Shown here in pieces: positions 41,167-51,245 of a stretch of DNA of 64,000 bases. This DNA comes from Parvibaculum indicum (GTDB lineage Bacteria > Pseudomonadota > Alphaproteobacteria > Parvibaculales > Parvibaculaceae), in the NCBI RefSeq assembly GCF_011762095.1, contig NZ_JAASQO010000005.1, positions 176,675 through 240,674 on the forward strand. Reading direction: 5' to 3'. Within the stretch, counting starts at the first letter, position 1. Each line of letters starts with the position of its first letter. Below the pieces are notes generated by a model. That model was given only the letters and a program-made list of their open reading frames with translations. It did not search any database and was not told where the DNA came from. The translations under genes were made by a program, and so were the position numbers.

Positions 41167-43770
41167 TCAAAACCGCTTCAGGAGCCTGTCCAGATAATCG
41201 AGTTCTTCCTGCGGGCGGTTGAGTTCGCCCGCGCGGCGGCGCAGTTCCTGCAGAATTTCGCGCGCCTGCTGCACGCCGAGCTTGTCGGGCACGCTGACGC
41301 CGTCGCCGAGATCCATCGCGCCGGGTGAGGGGCGGCCGAAGGGGTCGGTCCGGGCGGTGCCCTTGCCGCGGCCTTTGCCGCCCCGGCCCTGCATCAGCTT
41401 GTCGGCAAGCCCTTGCGCGCCGGCGCGCATCTGCTCGATGGCCTGCCCCTGCGATGAGGTCGCCCGGTCGGCGCGGCCCGCTTTCAGCCGGCCTTCGGCG
41501 TCTTCCATGGAATTGTCGGCCTTGCCGAGCGCGTCCGGCGTCTTCACGCCGTTTTCGTTCAGCTGCTTCAGCACCTTGGCAAGCTGGTCGCGCAGCGCCT
41601 TCTGTTCGCCTGCAAGCCCCTCGAGGTCGGGCGCCTTGCCGCCTCCCTTGCCGTGCTCGTTCATGCCGCCCTGGCCCATACCGTTTTGGCCCATACCGTC
41701 CTGGCTCTGGTCGCCCTGCTGCGGCATCCCCATGGAATCGAGGCCCTTTTGCGGCGGCTGTTGGCGGAAGGTCTTGTCCATCAGCTCCTGCTGACGGCGG
41801 ATGAGGCCGCCCATCTTGTCCACCGCTTCCGACATGGCCTTGTCGCCGGGCGACATGGGGCCTGCCTGTTGGGGCATTTGCAGGTTTTCAAGCACGGACT
41901 GCATTTGTTGCAGCATGGCCTGCGCCTGTTGGCGCGAACCGGAGCGGGCGAGGTCGCCGATATCGCCCAGCATCTTTTCCAGCTCCTCGCGGCTGATGCT
42001 GCGGCCGTCGGAGGGGAATTCCGTCTGCCGGTCGGCGGTCTGGTTCTGCTGCGCAGTCAGCGCGTCCATATAGCGGTTGAAGGCTTCCTTCAGCTTGGAC
42101 ATGAGGTGCTGAAGCTCGTCGTCGCCCGCACCGTTTTGCAATGCGTCGGAGAGGGCCTTTTGCGCATCGCGCAGATCACGTTCGGCCAGCGACAGGTCGC
42201 CATCCTCGATCCGGAGCGCGATCGACCAGAGCAGGTCGTAAATACCTTTCATGTCCTCGCTGCGCTGGGCGGTCGTCAGCCGCCAATAGGCGGTCCTGAG
42301 GCCCATATAAACGCCCGGATCGGAAATGGTTTTTTCCGGGTCATGCGCAAAGGCGTTGAGGAAACGGGCGACGCGGGCCGTGCTGCGCGGATTCTCGGCG
42401 AGAAGGCGGCGTTGCTCGACGATGGCGCGGGCCAACGGTTTGGTGAACCGGCGCTCGGGAATGGTGAATTCGATGCTGCGGGAATGGCCCTGCTGGCCGG
42501 CATCGTCGGTCGCCACCAGCGTCATGGTCGCCTTGAGGCCCGCCCAGGGGTGGCTGCGCAAATCCGCCCAGGTCTGGCCGTCGGCGTCTTTCGGCCGCGC
42601 GCCGGGGAGCGGCAGGCGGATATCGGGCGGCGCCACGGCGGGCGCGGCGGGGATGAGGGAGTCCACCATGTCGCTGAGATCCGCGCTGTCCGCCGTGTCG
42701 GCCTTTTTCTTGTCCCTGGCGTCTTCGAGGCGGATTTCGGCCTTGGCGGAGGCGATGCCGTAATCGTCCTTGGCGATATAGGCGATGTTGATCGCGCCGG
42801 AGGCGGCCTTTTTCGGGTCGGTCTTGAAGGCGATATAGGGCGCTTCGTCCGGCGTCACATTCACCTTCCAGCTATCCATGATGCGGCCCGCGCCCGTCAG
42901 CGTGATCTCCGCGCTCGTCATCAGCTTGCGGTCGATGGCGTGGCTGCCGGGCGAGACTTCGGAAAGCGGTTCGGGTTCCGCGCGCTCGCCGTTTTCCACG
43001 GTGAGGGCGGGATAGGCCCGCATGCCGTTCACGCGAAGCGAGAGGATGCTGCCCTGCGGCACGGTGATATCCGTCTTGCCGGTCTTGTCGGGGCCCGTGC
43101 CGCCGGTGAGATAGATGGGCGGGGTGCCGGTATAGGCCGGTGGCGAAATCCAGGCTTCGATGACGATGTTGCGGGCAAGCGAGGCACCGGGCAGGAAGGC
43201 GGAGATGAGGCGCGGCCCCGCATCCCGCCCGCCCGTCCAGACGGCGACGAGCAGCAGCAGGACCACCGCCGCGCGCAGGCCGAACGGGTCCTGGCCTGCG
43301 ATGCGCGGCGCGGGCAGGCCGACGCGCAGATGGCTCAATCGCTTCGCCAGCCAGTTGCGATGGGCGCGCCACAGGGTTTCATCGCCCGTACCGCCCGCCT
43401 GCATGTCTTCGAAGGTGGAGAGAGGCCGATGGGAAAGGCCGGAGGCGGTTTCGATCTGGCGCAGCGCATCGTGCCGGTTCGGCCAGCGGAAGTCGCGGAA
43501 GCCGCGCCACAGCGTCAGCGCGAGAAGGACGCCGAAGATGGAGAGTGCCAGCCAGTGCAGCCAGAGCGGCGCTTCCTCGAAGAGGCCGAACAGCGCCAGC
43601 GAGACGAAAAATCCGGTCAGCGCCGCCGCCCGCCAGAGCGCGGGCCAGAGCGCTTCCCAAAGCAGCGTCGCCCGGGCGAGCGCGATACGCCGCTCCACGC
43701 GGCGCGGCAGTTTTTCGGGCTTCTCGCTTTCGGGCCTGTCGTTATCGGGATTGCCGTCGGGGCGTGCCAA
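41167..43770 (-). CDS. TIGR02302/DUF4175 family membrane protein
   Basis: This 867-residue protein has two N-terminal membrane helices (about residues 38-60 and 65-85) and a third at about 168-185. A long beta-rich periplasmic region follows (190-470), then an extended helical segment (480-640). The C-terminal part is rich in Met, Gln and Gly (MGMPQQGDQSQDGMGQNG and similar) and in coiled coil (LAGEQKALRDQLAKVLKQLNENG). These are features of the TIGR02302 family, confined to alphaproteobacteria and of unknown function. It follows lysA by 53 bases on the same strand. Confidence 0.88.
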   Translation of the reverse strand: MARPDGNPDNDRPESEKPEKLPRRVERRIALARATLLWEALWPALWRAAALTGFFVSLALFGLFEEAPLWLHWLALSIFGVLLALTLWRGFRDFRWPNRHDALRQIETASGLSHRPLSTFEDMQAGGTGDETLWRAHRNWLAKRLSHLRVGLPAPRIAGQDPFGLRAAVVLLLLVAVWTGGRDAGPRLISAFLPGASLARNIVIEAWISPPAYTGTPPIYLTGGTGPDKTGKTDITVPQGSILSLRVNGMRAYPALTVENGERAEPEPLSEVSPGSHAIDRKLMTSAEITLTGAGRIMDSWKVNVTPDEAPYIAFKTDPKKAASGAINIAYIAKDDYGIASAKAEIRLEDARDKKKADTADSADLSDMVDSLIPAAPAVAPPDIRLPLPGARPKDADGQTWADLRSHPWAGLKATMTLVATDDAGQQGHSRSIEFTIPERRFTKPLARAIVEQRRLLAENPRSTARVARFLNAFAHDPEKTISDPGVYMGLRTAYWRLTTAQRSEDMKGIYDLLWSIALRIEDGDLSLAERDLRDAQKALSDALQNGAGDDELQHLMSKLKEAFNRYMDALTAQQNQTADRQTEFPSDGRSISREELEKMLGDIGDLARSGSRQQAQAMLQQMQSVLENLQMPQQAGPMSPGDKAMSEAVDKMGGLIRRQQELMDKTFRQQPPQKGLDSMGMPQQGDQSQDGMGQNGMGQGGMNEHGKGGGKAPDLEGLAGEQKALRDQLAKVLKQLNENGVKTPDALGKADNSMEDAEGRLKAGRADRATSSQGQAIEQMRAGAQGLADKLMQGRGGKGRGKGTARTDPFGRPSPGAMDLGDGVSVPDKLGVQQAREILQELRRRAGELNRPQEELDYLDRLLKRF

Positions 43771-43823
43771 GCTTTCGCCTTTCGCGCGTCGATGGATGAG
43801 GCCGTCGGGCCCTCCCTCGCGCC

Positions 43824-45095
43824 TCAGTCGGAGAGCCAGTCCGGCATTATATCCTGTCTCAGCATTGCGTCATAACTGGGGCGTGCCCGGACCTCGGCGA
43901 AATGCTCGCCGCGCACCAGGATTTCGGGCACGAGGGGCCGCGTATTGTATTCGCTGGCCTGCACCGCGCCGTAGGCGCCTGCCGACATCACCGCCACCAG
44001 GTCGCCCGCCTTCAGACGCGGCAGCCGCCGCTTGCGGGCGAAGGTGTCGCCCGTCTCGCAGACGGGACCGACCACGTCATATTCGACCTCTTCCGCGCCG
44101 GGCGCAGGCTCGGCCACGGGGCGGATTTCGTGGAAGGCGTCATAAAGCGTCGGGCGGATGAGATCGTTCATGCCCGCATCGACAATCAGGAAGGTGCGGT
44201 CGTCGCCCACCTTCTCATAGATGACGCGGGTGACGAGAATGCCCGCATTGCCTGCGATGAGGCGGCCCGGCTCGAAGGTCAGCTCGCAATCGAGATGGCC
44301 GAGCGTGCGCTTCACCATGGCGGCATATTCGTCCGGATGCGGCGGCAGGTCGTTGTCACCGCGATAGGGGATGCCGAGCCCGCCGCCCAGGTCGATGCGG
44401 GTGATGTTGTGGCCGTCCGCCCTCAGCGCTTCCACCATTTCGCCGACGCGGGTGAAGGCGGTGGAGAAGGGTTCGAGATCGGTCAACTGGCTGCCGATAT
44501 GGACGTCGATGCCGGAAATCTCGATACCGGGCAGGGTGCGCGCATGGGCATAGACGGCGGGCGCGCGGCGCCAGGAGATGCCGAACTTGTTTTCCGCCTT
44601 GCCGGTCGCGATCTTCTCATGCGTCTTCGCATCGACATCGGGGTTCACGCGCAGGGCGACGCGGGCGGTCTTGCCCATGCCTGCCGCGACGCGCGAAATC
44701 GCATCGAGTTCGGGTTCCGATTCCACATTGAACTGGTCGATGCCCACGTCCAGCGCGAAGGCGATTTCGGCGTCCGTCTTGGCGACGCCGGAAAAAACGA
44801 TCTTCGAGGCAGGCACGCCGGCGGCCAGCGCACGGCGCAGCTCGCCTTCCGACACCACATCCGCGCCCGCGCCGAGGCGGGCCAGCGTGCGGATGACGGC
44901 GAGGTTGGAATTGGCCTTGATCGCATAGCAGATGCGCGCCTTCTGGCCCTTGAACGCCTGCGAGAACACCTCGTAATGGCGTTCCAGCGTGGCGCTCGAA
45001 TAGCAATAGAAGGGCGTGCCGGTCGCGGCCGCTATGTCGGGGACGGAGACGCCTTCCGCGTGAAGGACGCCGTCGCGATACTCGAAATGGTTCAT
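43824..45095 (-). CDS. lysA: Diaminopimelate decarboxylase
   Basis: This 423-residue fold-type III PLP enzyme makes lysine from meso-diaminopimelate. CYAIKANSN holds the Schiff-base lysine (about residue 60), and HIGSQLTD and GGGLGIPY form phosphate- and PLP-binding loops. EPGRLIAGNAGIL and the C-terminal GPVCETGDTFA (catalytic Cys and Glu), together with AGAYGAVQASEYNTRP, match LysA. It follows the lptM-like lipoprotein gene by 22 bases, in an argH-lptM-lysA-TIGR02302 run on the reverse strand. Confidence 0.94.
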   Translation of the reverse strand: MNHFEYRDGVLHAEGVSVPDIAAATGTPFYCYSSATLERHYEVFSQAFKGQKARICYAIKANSNLAVIRTLARLGAGADVVSEGELRRALAAGVPASKIVFSGVAKTDAEIAFALDVGIDQFNVESEPELDAISRVAAGMGKTARVALRVNPDVDAKTHEKIATGKAENKFGISWRRAPAVYAHARTLPGIEISGIDVHIGSQLTDLEPFSTAFTRVGEMVEALRADGHNITRIDLGGGLGIPYRGDNDLPPHPDEYAAMVKRTLGHLDCELTFEPGRLIAGNAGILVTRVIYEKVGDDRTFLIVDAGMNDLIRPTLYDAFHEIRPVAEPAPGAEEVEYDVVGPVCETGDTFARKRRLPRLKAGDLVAVMSAGAYGAVQASEYNTRPLVPEILVRGEHFAEVRARPSYDAMLRQDIMPDWLSD

Positions 45096-45117
45096 GTGTC
45101 TTGCCGGTTGGGGCGCG

Positions 45118-45360
45118 TCAGTTGCTCTGCGCTGCCGGATCGTAGGGATTGGCCTTCATGCTCGGATCGTGCGAAATGGAGCGCATATCGATCGGATCGT
45201 CGCTTTCCGGCGCATCCACCGTCTGCGCGCTCTCATCCGCCGGCATATGGGATTCCTGGCCCTCGGGCAGTTGGAGCGGGCCTTTCTTGCCGCATCCGGC
45301 GAGCGCAAGGCCGAGGCCCAGAATAAGGCCTGCCGTCACCAATGTGCCGCGGTTTTTCAT
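45118..45360 (-). CDS. lptM: LptM-like small lipoprotein
   Basis: This 80-residue lipoprotein starts at ATG 45360 after GGGGAG. Its signal sequence ends in a lipobox (GLALAGCGKKGPLQLPEG), with the Cys at about residue 23. The CGxKGPLxxP stretch is the signature of YifL/LptM lipoproteins, which help oxidise and assemble the LPS translocon LptDE in E. coli. The remainder is acidic and disordered. Its place between argH and lysA is the usual one for this gene in proteobacteria. Confidence 0.85.
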   Translation of the reverse strand: MKNRGTLVTAGLILGLGLALAGCGKKGPLQLPEGQESHMPADESAQTVDAPESDDPIDMRSISHDPSMKANPYDPAAQSN

Positions 45361-45400
45361 TGCGCTCTCCCCTTGCCCCGCATTCATGCGGATCAGCCGC

Positions 45401-46786
45401 TCAGGACTGTCCCAGTTCCTTGCGCCAGAAAGCCGCCATCTGCCGCACATTGTCCGGCGCCGTGCCGCCGAAACTCGTTCGGCTGGCAACCGAATTCTCG
45501 ACGCCAAGCACCGAATATACATCTTTCGTGATGCCCTGTTCCACCGCCTGCATCTCTTCCAGCGTCAGCCCGTCGAGATCGCATCCCTTGGCTTCGGCCT
45601 TGGCGACGAGGCTGCCCGTCACATGATGGGCCTGGCGGAAGGGCAGGTTCAGCTCGCGCACCAGCCAGTCGGCGAGATCCGTCGCGGTGGAAAAGCCCCG
45701 CGACGCTGCCGCCTTCATCGCGGGCGCGTTGATGGTCAGCGTGCGGACCATGCCGGTCATGGCCGCCAGCGACAGCGACAGCGCGTCGAGTGCGTCGAAA
45801 GCGGCTTCCTTGTCTTCCTGCATGTCCTTCGAATAGGCGAGCGGCAGGCCCTTCATCACCACGAGGAGCGAGGTCAGCGCGCCGATGACGCGGCCGGATT
45901 TCGCGCGGATGAGTTCGGCGGCGTCCGGATTGCGCTTTTGCGGCATGATGGACGAGCCGGTGGTGAAGCTGTCCGGCAGCCGGATGAAGTCGAAGCCCGG
46001 CGTCGACCAGATCACGATTTCCTCAGCCAGCCTTGAGAGATGCATGGCCGCGATGGAGGCTGCCGACAGCGCTTCCAGCACGAAATCGCGGTCGGATACC
46101 GCGTCGAGCGAATTGCGCGTGGGGCCGTCGAAGCCGAGCGCCTTTGCGGTCATCTCCCGGTCGATCGTGAAGGAGGTGCCGGCGAGCGCCGCCGAGCCCA
46201 GCGGGTTCAGGTTAAGGCGCTTTCGCGCATCTTGCATCCGGCCCCGGTCGCGCGCGGCCATTTCCACATAGGCGAGGCAATGATGGCCGAAGGTCACGGG
46301 CTGGGCCGTCTGGAGATGGGTGAAGCCCGGCATGATGGCGTCGGCATGGGCTTCGGCCTTTTCCAGCAGGGCGAGCTGGAAATCCTTCAGCTGCCCGTCC
46401 AGATGGTCGAGCGTGTCGCGGACATAGAGCTTGAAGTCGGTCGCAACCTGGTCGTTGCGTGAGCGCGCCGTATGGAGCCGGCCCGCCGCCGCGCCGACAA
46501 GCTCGGTCAGGCGCGATTCCACATTCATGTGGATGTCCTCGAGCTCGCGGCTGAAGGCGAATTCGCCCGCCTCGATCTCGGCCAGAACCTTGTCCAACCC
46601 TTCGATAATTTGATCGGCATCGGCCTTTGAGATAATTCCCTTCTCGGCCAGCATCGTGCAATGCGCTTTCGAGCCCCTTATATCCTGGGCGAAAAGGCGC
46701 TGGTCGAAACCGATGGAGGCGTTAATTTCCTCCATGATCCGGTCGGGGCCTTCGCCAAACCGGCCGCCCCACATCTTGTTGCTCAT
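45401..46786 (-). CDS. argH: Argininosuccinate lyase
   Basis: This 461-residue enzyme of the fumarase/aspartase superfamily splits argininosuccinate to arginine and fumarate. The signature loop [18 protein letters not shown] (about residues 279-296) is intact. The N-terminal [33 protein letters not shown] and [20 protein letters not shown] blocks are typical, including the conserved [16 protein letters not shown]. It is first in the reverse-strand run leading to lysA and is divergent from the TlpA-type gene. Confidence 0.95.
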   Translation of the reverse strand: MSNKMWGGRFGEGPDRIMEEINASIGFDQRLFAQDIRGSKAHCTMLAEKGIISKADADQIIEGLDKVLAEIEAGEFAFSRELEDIHMNVESRLTELVGAAAGRLHTARSRNDQVATDFKLYVRDTLDHLDGQLKDFQLALLEKAEAHADAIMPGFTHLQTAQPVTFGHHCLAYVEMAARDRGRMQDARKRLNLNPLGSAALAGTSFTIDREMTAKALGFDGPTRNSLDAVSDRDFVLEALSAASIAAMHLSRLAEEIVIWSTPGFDFIRLPDSFTTGSSIMPQKRNPDAAELIRAKSGRVIGALTSLLVVMKGLPLAYSKDMQEDKEAAFDALDALSLSLAAMTGMVRTLTINAPAMKAAASRGFSTATDLADWLVRELNLPFRQAHHVTGSLVAKAEAKGCDLDGLTLEEMQAVEQGITKDVYSVLGVENSVASRTSFGGTAPDNVRQMAAFWRKELGQS

Positions 46787-46882
46787 GCTCGCTTCTCCGG
46801 GAGCTCTCCGTCAGACGGTCAGGTTCTTCGAGAAGAGGCGTATAAGGCCCGGCAAGGCCGCCAAGGAAGTCGAGGAAGACAT

Positions 46883-47524
46883 ATGTCCCAGAAATCCCGC
46901 AACCTGCCGAAACTCGCCGCCGCCTTCGTCGCCGCCGCGGTACTTGTCGTTGCCGGGATATACTTGATCGTCGGTCCCTTAGGCAAATCCGGCGCGGAGG
47001 GCGAGGCCGGGCCTGCGGGCGTGCCGAACCCGCATTATGCGGCGCTCGAGGCTGCCGCCACCGGCGAGGTCGCGGCCTTCGTGCCCTCGAAGACGCTGAA
47101 GCCGGTGCCGGATGTGGTCTTTCAGGACGGTAAGGGCAAGCCGGTCAAACTCTCCGATTTCCGCGGCAAGACGCTTCTTCTCAATGTCTGGGCGACCTGG
47201 TGCGCGCCCTGCCGGGAGGAGATGCCCGAGCTCGACAAGCTGCAGGGTGAAATGGGCGGCGACAGCTTCCAGGTGCTGGCGCTCAGCGTGGACCGTCAGG
47301 GGCTCGAGCGGGCCCGCGATTTTCTGGACAATACGGTAAAGGCGCAGCATCTCGCGCTCTATAACGACCCCAAGTCGAGCGCCAATTTCCAGCTTCGGGC
47401 CGTTGGCCTGCCGACCACGCTGCTGGTCGACCCGCAGGGCCGGGAGATGGGCCGGATTTCCGGCCCCGCGCCCTGGGACGGCCGGCAGGCGCTGGCGCTG
47501 ATCCGCGCCGCGCTCGGTCAATGA
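46883..47524 (+). CDS. TlpA-type membrane-anchored thioredoxin
   Basis: This 213-residue protein has one N-terminal membrane helix (about residues 10-31, LAAAFVAAAVLVVAGIYLIV), so the rest faces the periplasm. Its thioredoxin-like domain contains LLLNVWATWCAPCREEMPELDKL, with the WCAPC redox pair at about residue 111, and VGLPTTLLVDPQGREMGRISG with the cis-proline. It resembles TlpA/ResA proteins involved in cytochrome maturation or periplasmic disulfide reduction. ATG 46883 follows GAGGAAG. It ends 19 bases from the convergent glycosyltransferase-ABC gene. Confidence 0.88.
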   Translation: MSQKSRNLPKLAAAFVAAAVLVVAGIYLIVGPLGKSGAEGEAGPAGVPNPHYAALEAAATGEVAAFVPSKTLKPVPDVVFQDGKGKPVKLSDFRGKTLLLNVWATWCAPCREEMPELDKLQGEMGGDSFQVLALSVDRQGLERARDFLDNTVKAQHLALYNDPKSSANFQLRAVGLPTTLLVDPQGREMGRISGPAPWDGRQALALIRAALGQ

Positions 47525-47543
47525 TCGGGAAATCAGACGGATC

Positions 47544-50246
47544 TTACTCGGCCCCGACGGCAGCCAGTTTCGGGCCGGAATCACGGAATTGTAGCGAGTA
47601 GAGGTGGGCGTAGAGCCCGCCTTCGGCCAGCAGCTCGTCATGCGTGCCGGACTGCATCACCTCGCCCCTGTCCAGCACATAGATCCGGTCCGCATTGCGC
47701 ACGGTGGAGAGGCGATGGGCGATGACGACGGTGGTGCGGCCTTCCATCAGCCGGTCGAGCGCTTCCTGCACCTTGGCTTCGGCCTGGGCGTCGAGTGCCG
47801 AGGTGGGCTCGTCCATCAGCAGGATGGGGGCGTCGCGCAGCATGGCGCGGGCAATGGCAATGCGCTGGCGTTGGCCGCCGGACAGGCGCCCGCCGGCTTC
47901 GCCGACCTGGGCTCCATATCCCCCCGGCAGCTCGTGGATGAATTCGTCGGCATTCGCCATGCGGGCGGCTTCCTCGATCTCGTCGTCGCTTGCGCCCGGC
48001 CGGCCATAGGCGATGTTTTCGCGGACCGTGCCGGCAAAGAGGAAGGTCTCCTGCGTGACGAGTGAGAGGTTGGAGCGAAGCGAATTGAAGGTCACCTCGC
48101 GCAGATCCTGCCCGTCGATGGAAATGCGGCCTTCCTGCGGATCGAAAAAGCGCTCGATCAGGCCGAAGATCGTGGTCTTGCCCGCGCCGGACGGGCCGAC
48201 CAGCGCGGTCACCGTGCCCGCGCGCATTTCGAGGGAGATACCGCGCAATGCGGGCTGCTCGCCATATGCAAAACAGACATTGTCAAAATCGATATGGCCG
48301 CCCGCGCTGACATCGAGCGAGTGAGCGTCGGGCGCTTCTGTGATGGCAGGCTTGGTGTCGAGCAGATCATAGAGCCCTTCCACCAAGACCATGTTTGACG
48401 ACAATTGGACGTTCAGCCTCGCCAGTCTTTTGGCCGGTTCGTAGGCCATCAGAAGAGCGGTGATGAAGGCAAAGAAACTGCCGGGATCTGTTCCCTGAGC
48501 AATCACGCTCCAGCCGCCATACATGATGATGATCGCAACGGCGAAACCGCCGAGCGTCTCCATCAACGGACTTGTCATCGCGTTCATCCGGGTGATCTTG
48601 TTGGCTCGGTCTTCGACCTGCTCCACGGCCTTGCCCATACGGCTTTTCATTCGCTCTTCAAGAGTGAACGATTTCACAATCCGGATGCCGACCGCGGTTT
48701 CCTGCACCGCATTGACGATTTCCGCAATGGACTGCATTTCGAGGCGCATGATCTTCTTCACGCGCTTGACGAGCCGGGCGACCCCCATGACGGCGAGCGG
48801 CATGATGATGAGCATCACGACCGACATGAGGGGATCCTGGAGAACCATGACTGTCGTGAGGGCGATCACAGACAGTACGTCTCGTCCGAGGCTTTGGACG
48901 ACAAGGTCGATTACAGTCCTCGCCCCCTGAGCGTGGTACGACAAAACCGTAGTCAGATCGCCGATGGCCTGGGTGTCGTAAAAACTTAAAGGTTGCCTCA
49001 GCAAGTGGGCGAACACGCGTTTTTGCAGCGTCGCAACAATGTTATTGCCGATACGTTGCAAGAGAAGCTGCTGCCCATAGGTGGAGACGCCCTTGATCGT
49101 GTAGATGGCGATCACCGCCCCTGCGATGATCCAGACCATCGCCTCTTCCTTGTGCACGAATATGCGGTTGATCACGTCCTTCATGATCCAGGCGCTGGCG
49201 CCGGTGGTCGCGGCCACCAGCCCCATGAGGATGAAGGCCACCGCGTAGGCGGGGATGTGATTGCGCACATTCTCGGCGAACAAGCGCTTTATAAGGGAGA
49301 GAGAACTTTCCGGACGCCCGAAGAGTTTGTGTGCAATCCAGGCTTTGAACGTTTTGGGGTCGCGCGCCATTTCGTCTTCTGCGCTTGCAGGCGCGTGGGT
49401 ATTCGAGTTGTCGGATTTTTTCAGGAGTGAAAGGGCATCGAGCCGTCCGAAGGCGGCGGCCTGCCGGTCCCTGTCGAACTTGAGAGAAGCCAGCGCAAGG
49501 CGCTTGATGGCCTTCCGGCGCTCTTGTTGCAGGTTATAGGGGTGACCGTATTTCTCACGCACATAGACGGAGGAGCGTAGGCGTTCGCGTTCCTTGAAGC
49601 GGGTCAGCTCTTTGGATGACCCGCTGGATTTCCCGAAGGCGTGATGGACAATGGCAGCAGGCTCGTAGACGAGAGACCAGCCCGCCTGTGTCAGGCGCAG
49701 GCAAAGATCATCGTCCTCATGATAGAGAAAGATGTTTTCATCGAGCCCGTTGACTTGTTCGAACGCCTCGCGGCGGCAGAGCAGGGCCGCACCGGTAAGG
49801 AGCGGCACGCAACTGGCATATTCGGGTTCTGCCGGCCAGTGCGCGTTGCCGTCGAAAGGGTGAATCACGGATTTGTGCCGCCAGACGCTGCTGCCGGTTT
49901 CGTCGACGAGTTTCGGTCCCACGATTGCCGCGTCCGGAAAGCGTCGGGCCGTCTCCATGAGCGTGTCGAGCGCGCCGGGCGCCAGCCTTGCATCGGGATT
50001 GAGGAGAAGCAGAAACTCGCCGTGCGCAATCTTCGCACCGATATTGTTTGCCTTGCAGAAGCCGAGATTATTGGCGTTGGCCACGCATCGGGCACCTGAG
50101 GCGCGGGCAATTTCGAGCGAATCGTCCGAGCTGGCATTGTCAACGACAATTACTTCCATGCTTTCGGGGAGTGACGCCAAGGCTGCGCCCAGAACTGCGG
50201 CGCTGTTATGGGTTACAATTATGGCAGTCGCCAAGGGAGCGGTCAT
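47544..50246 (-). CDS. Fusion of family-2 glycosyltransferase and MsbA-like ABC exporter
   Basis: This 900-residue protein joins two normally separate functions. Residues 1-275 are a GT2 rhamnosyltransferase-like domain (IIVTHNSAAVLGAALASL, VVDNASSDDSLEIA, LLNPDARLAPGAL, FLYHEDDDLCLRLTQAGW). Residues 310-620 hold six membrane helices, and 640-885 an ABC ATPase: Walker A GPSGAGKTTIFGL, signature GGRLSGGQRQRIAIARA, Walker B ILLMDEPTSALDAQ, H-loop VVIAHRLSTV. MARDPKTFKAWIAHK at residue 293 (near 49370) resembles a natural exporter start, so a separate shorter product is possible, but its ribosome site is weak. The ABC half would move a lipid-linked glycan across the inner membrane. It opens the surface-glycan locus. 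Confidence 0.9.
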   Translation of the reverse strand: MTAPLATAIIVTHNSAAVLGAALASLPESMEVIVVDNASSDDSLEIARASGARCVANANNLGFCKANNIGAKIAHGEFLLLLNPDARLAPGALDTLMETARRFPDAAIVGPKLVDETGSSVWRHKSVIHPFDGNAHWPAEPEYASCVPLLTGAALLCRREAFEQVNGLDENIFLYHEDDDLCLRLTQAGWSLVYEPAAIVHHAFGKSSGSSKELTRFKERERLRSSVYVREKYGHPYNLQQERRKAIKRLALASLKFDRDRQAAAFGRLDALSLLKKSDNSNTHAPASAEDEMARDPKTFKAWIAHKLFGRPESSLSLIKRLFAENVRNHIPAYAVAFILMGLVAATTGASAWIMKDVINRIFVHKEEAMVWIIAGAVIAIYTIKGVSTYGQQLLLQRIGNNIVATLQKRVFAHLLRQPLSFYDTQAIGDLTTVLSYHAQGARTVIDLVVQSLGRDVLSVIALTTVMVLQDPLMSVVMLIIMPLAVMGVARLVKRVKKIMRLEMQSIAEIVNAVQETAVGIRIVKSFTLEERMKSRMGKAVEQVEDRANKITRMNAMTSPLMETLGGFAVAIIIMYGGWSVIAQGTDPGSFFAFITALLMAYEPAKRLARLNVQLSSNMVLVEGLYDLLDTKPAITEAPDAHSLDVSAGGHIDFDNVCFAYGEQPALRGISLEMRAGTVTALVGPSGAGKTTIFGLIERFFDPQEGRISIDGQDLREVTFNSLRSNLSLVTQETFLFAGTVRENIAYGRPGASDDEIEEAARMANADEFIHELPGGYGAQVGEAGGRLSGGQRQRIAIARAMLRDAPILLMDEPTSALDAQAEAKVQEALDRLMEGRTTVVIAHRLSTVRNADRIYVLDRGEVMQSGTHDELLAEGGLYAHLYSLQFRDSGPKLAAVGAE

Positions 50247-50601
50247 TTCGTCAGGGTACTCTGCTTTCCGGGAGCATGGCTCGGTTTATCGCAATCATGC
50301 CGTCTGCCGGCATGATCTACAATGCCCTCATTTTGCCACGGCCTAATCATCAATATTATTCTGGAAAAATGGATTGTGGCTGGTAAGCACCTGAGTATTT
50401 GGATAAATAGCGTTCGTCGAGAGCAGGGGAGAGCGCCTGCATTAGTTTTACGCGTATTTGTTGCGATTTTGTCTCAAATACTGTGAGAAGATTTTCTGCG
50501 CGACACGGTTCCGTGTTCATAGATGTTTCGGGTGAGGGCAAACTGGAATAGCTTTGTACTCGGTTCGGTAGAGCCGGTTTTGAGTGCTTGGGGGAGTATG
50601 A
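50247..50601. other. Divergent regulatory gap at the edge of the glycan locus
   Basis: These 355 bases between the fusion gene and rfbC contain no credible gene. The sequence is visibly AT-richer than the preceding core region (for example TATTTGTTGCGATTTTG near 50456) and probably carries promoters for both directions. I could not fix a promoter pair. The rfbC ribosome site (GGGGGAG) is at about 50590-50596. Confidence 0.55.
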
Positions 50602-51180
50602 ATGAAGTTGGGGATTATTCCGGTTGAGGATCACCCGGAAGTCAAACTTTTTGAAATCGGTCGTATTGGGGACGAGAGAGGGTTCTTTTCCGAGACCTAT
50701 AACGAACGCGATTTTCGTCGCGAAGGTCTCGATGTTCGTTTCGTTCAGGACAATCATTCGTTGTCCCGACAGCGCGGCACCTTGCGTGGGTTGCATTTCC
50801 AAACGCCGCCGCATGCGCAGGGCAAACTCGTTCGCGTCACTTGCGGTGCGATTCTCGACGTCGCCGTCGATATCCGGCACGGCTCGCCGACATTCGGGCG
50901 GCATGTGGCGTTTGAAATCAGTGCTGAGAACTGGCGTCAGCTCTATGTTCCGGCCGGCTATGCCCACGGTTTCGTCACCCTGACGGATGACACGGAAGTG
51001 CAATACAAGGTGACGGATTTCTATTCCGCGGAGCATGACGCCGGCCTGAGGTGGGATGATCCGGCTTTGGGAATTGACTGGAGGGTGGATGCAGGCGATG
51101 TCGTGCTGTCCGGGAAGGACACCCAACATCCCTTGCTGGCCGAATTGCCGCCCTATTTTGAGTATACGCAATCCGATTGA
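50602..51180 (+). CDS. rfbC: dTDP-4-dehydrorhamnose 3,5-epimerase
   Basis: This 192-residue cupin-fold epimerase has RIGDERGFFSETYNERDF, DNHSLSRQRGTLRGLHFQTPP with the catalytic histidine (GLHFQ), DVAVDIRHGSPTFG and YVPAGYAHGFVTLTDDTEVQYKVTDFYS with the catalytic tyrosine. GLRWDDPALGIDW is typical of true RmlC. It acts on dTDP-4-keto-6-deoxyglucose from RfbB in dTDP-L-rhamnose synthesis. It is the first of rfbC-rfbB-rfbA. rfbD is not in the window. Confidence 0.92.
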   Translation: MKLGIIPVEDHPEVKLFEIGRIGDERGFFSETYNERDFRREGLDVRFVQDNHSLSRQRGTLRGLHFQTPPHAQGKLVRVTCGAILDVAVDIRHGSPTFGRHVAFEISAENWRQLYVPAGYAHGFVTLTDDTEVQYKVTDFYSAEHDAGLRWDDPALGIDWRVDAGDVVLSGKDTQHPLLAELPPYFEYTQSD

Positions 51181-51245
51181 GCTAGAATGTCGGGATGGCC
51201 TTTGTCCATTGTGCAAGGACGGATAAAAGAGCCGGGGGAGGCATT

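Noticed and set aside
41653..43875. 740-codon forward frame opposite the TIGR02302 gene
   Set aside because: It is the antisense of a recognised family protein, with low-complexity translation and no domains.
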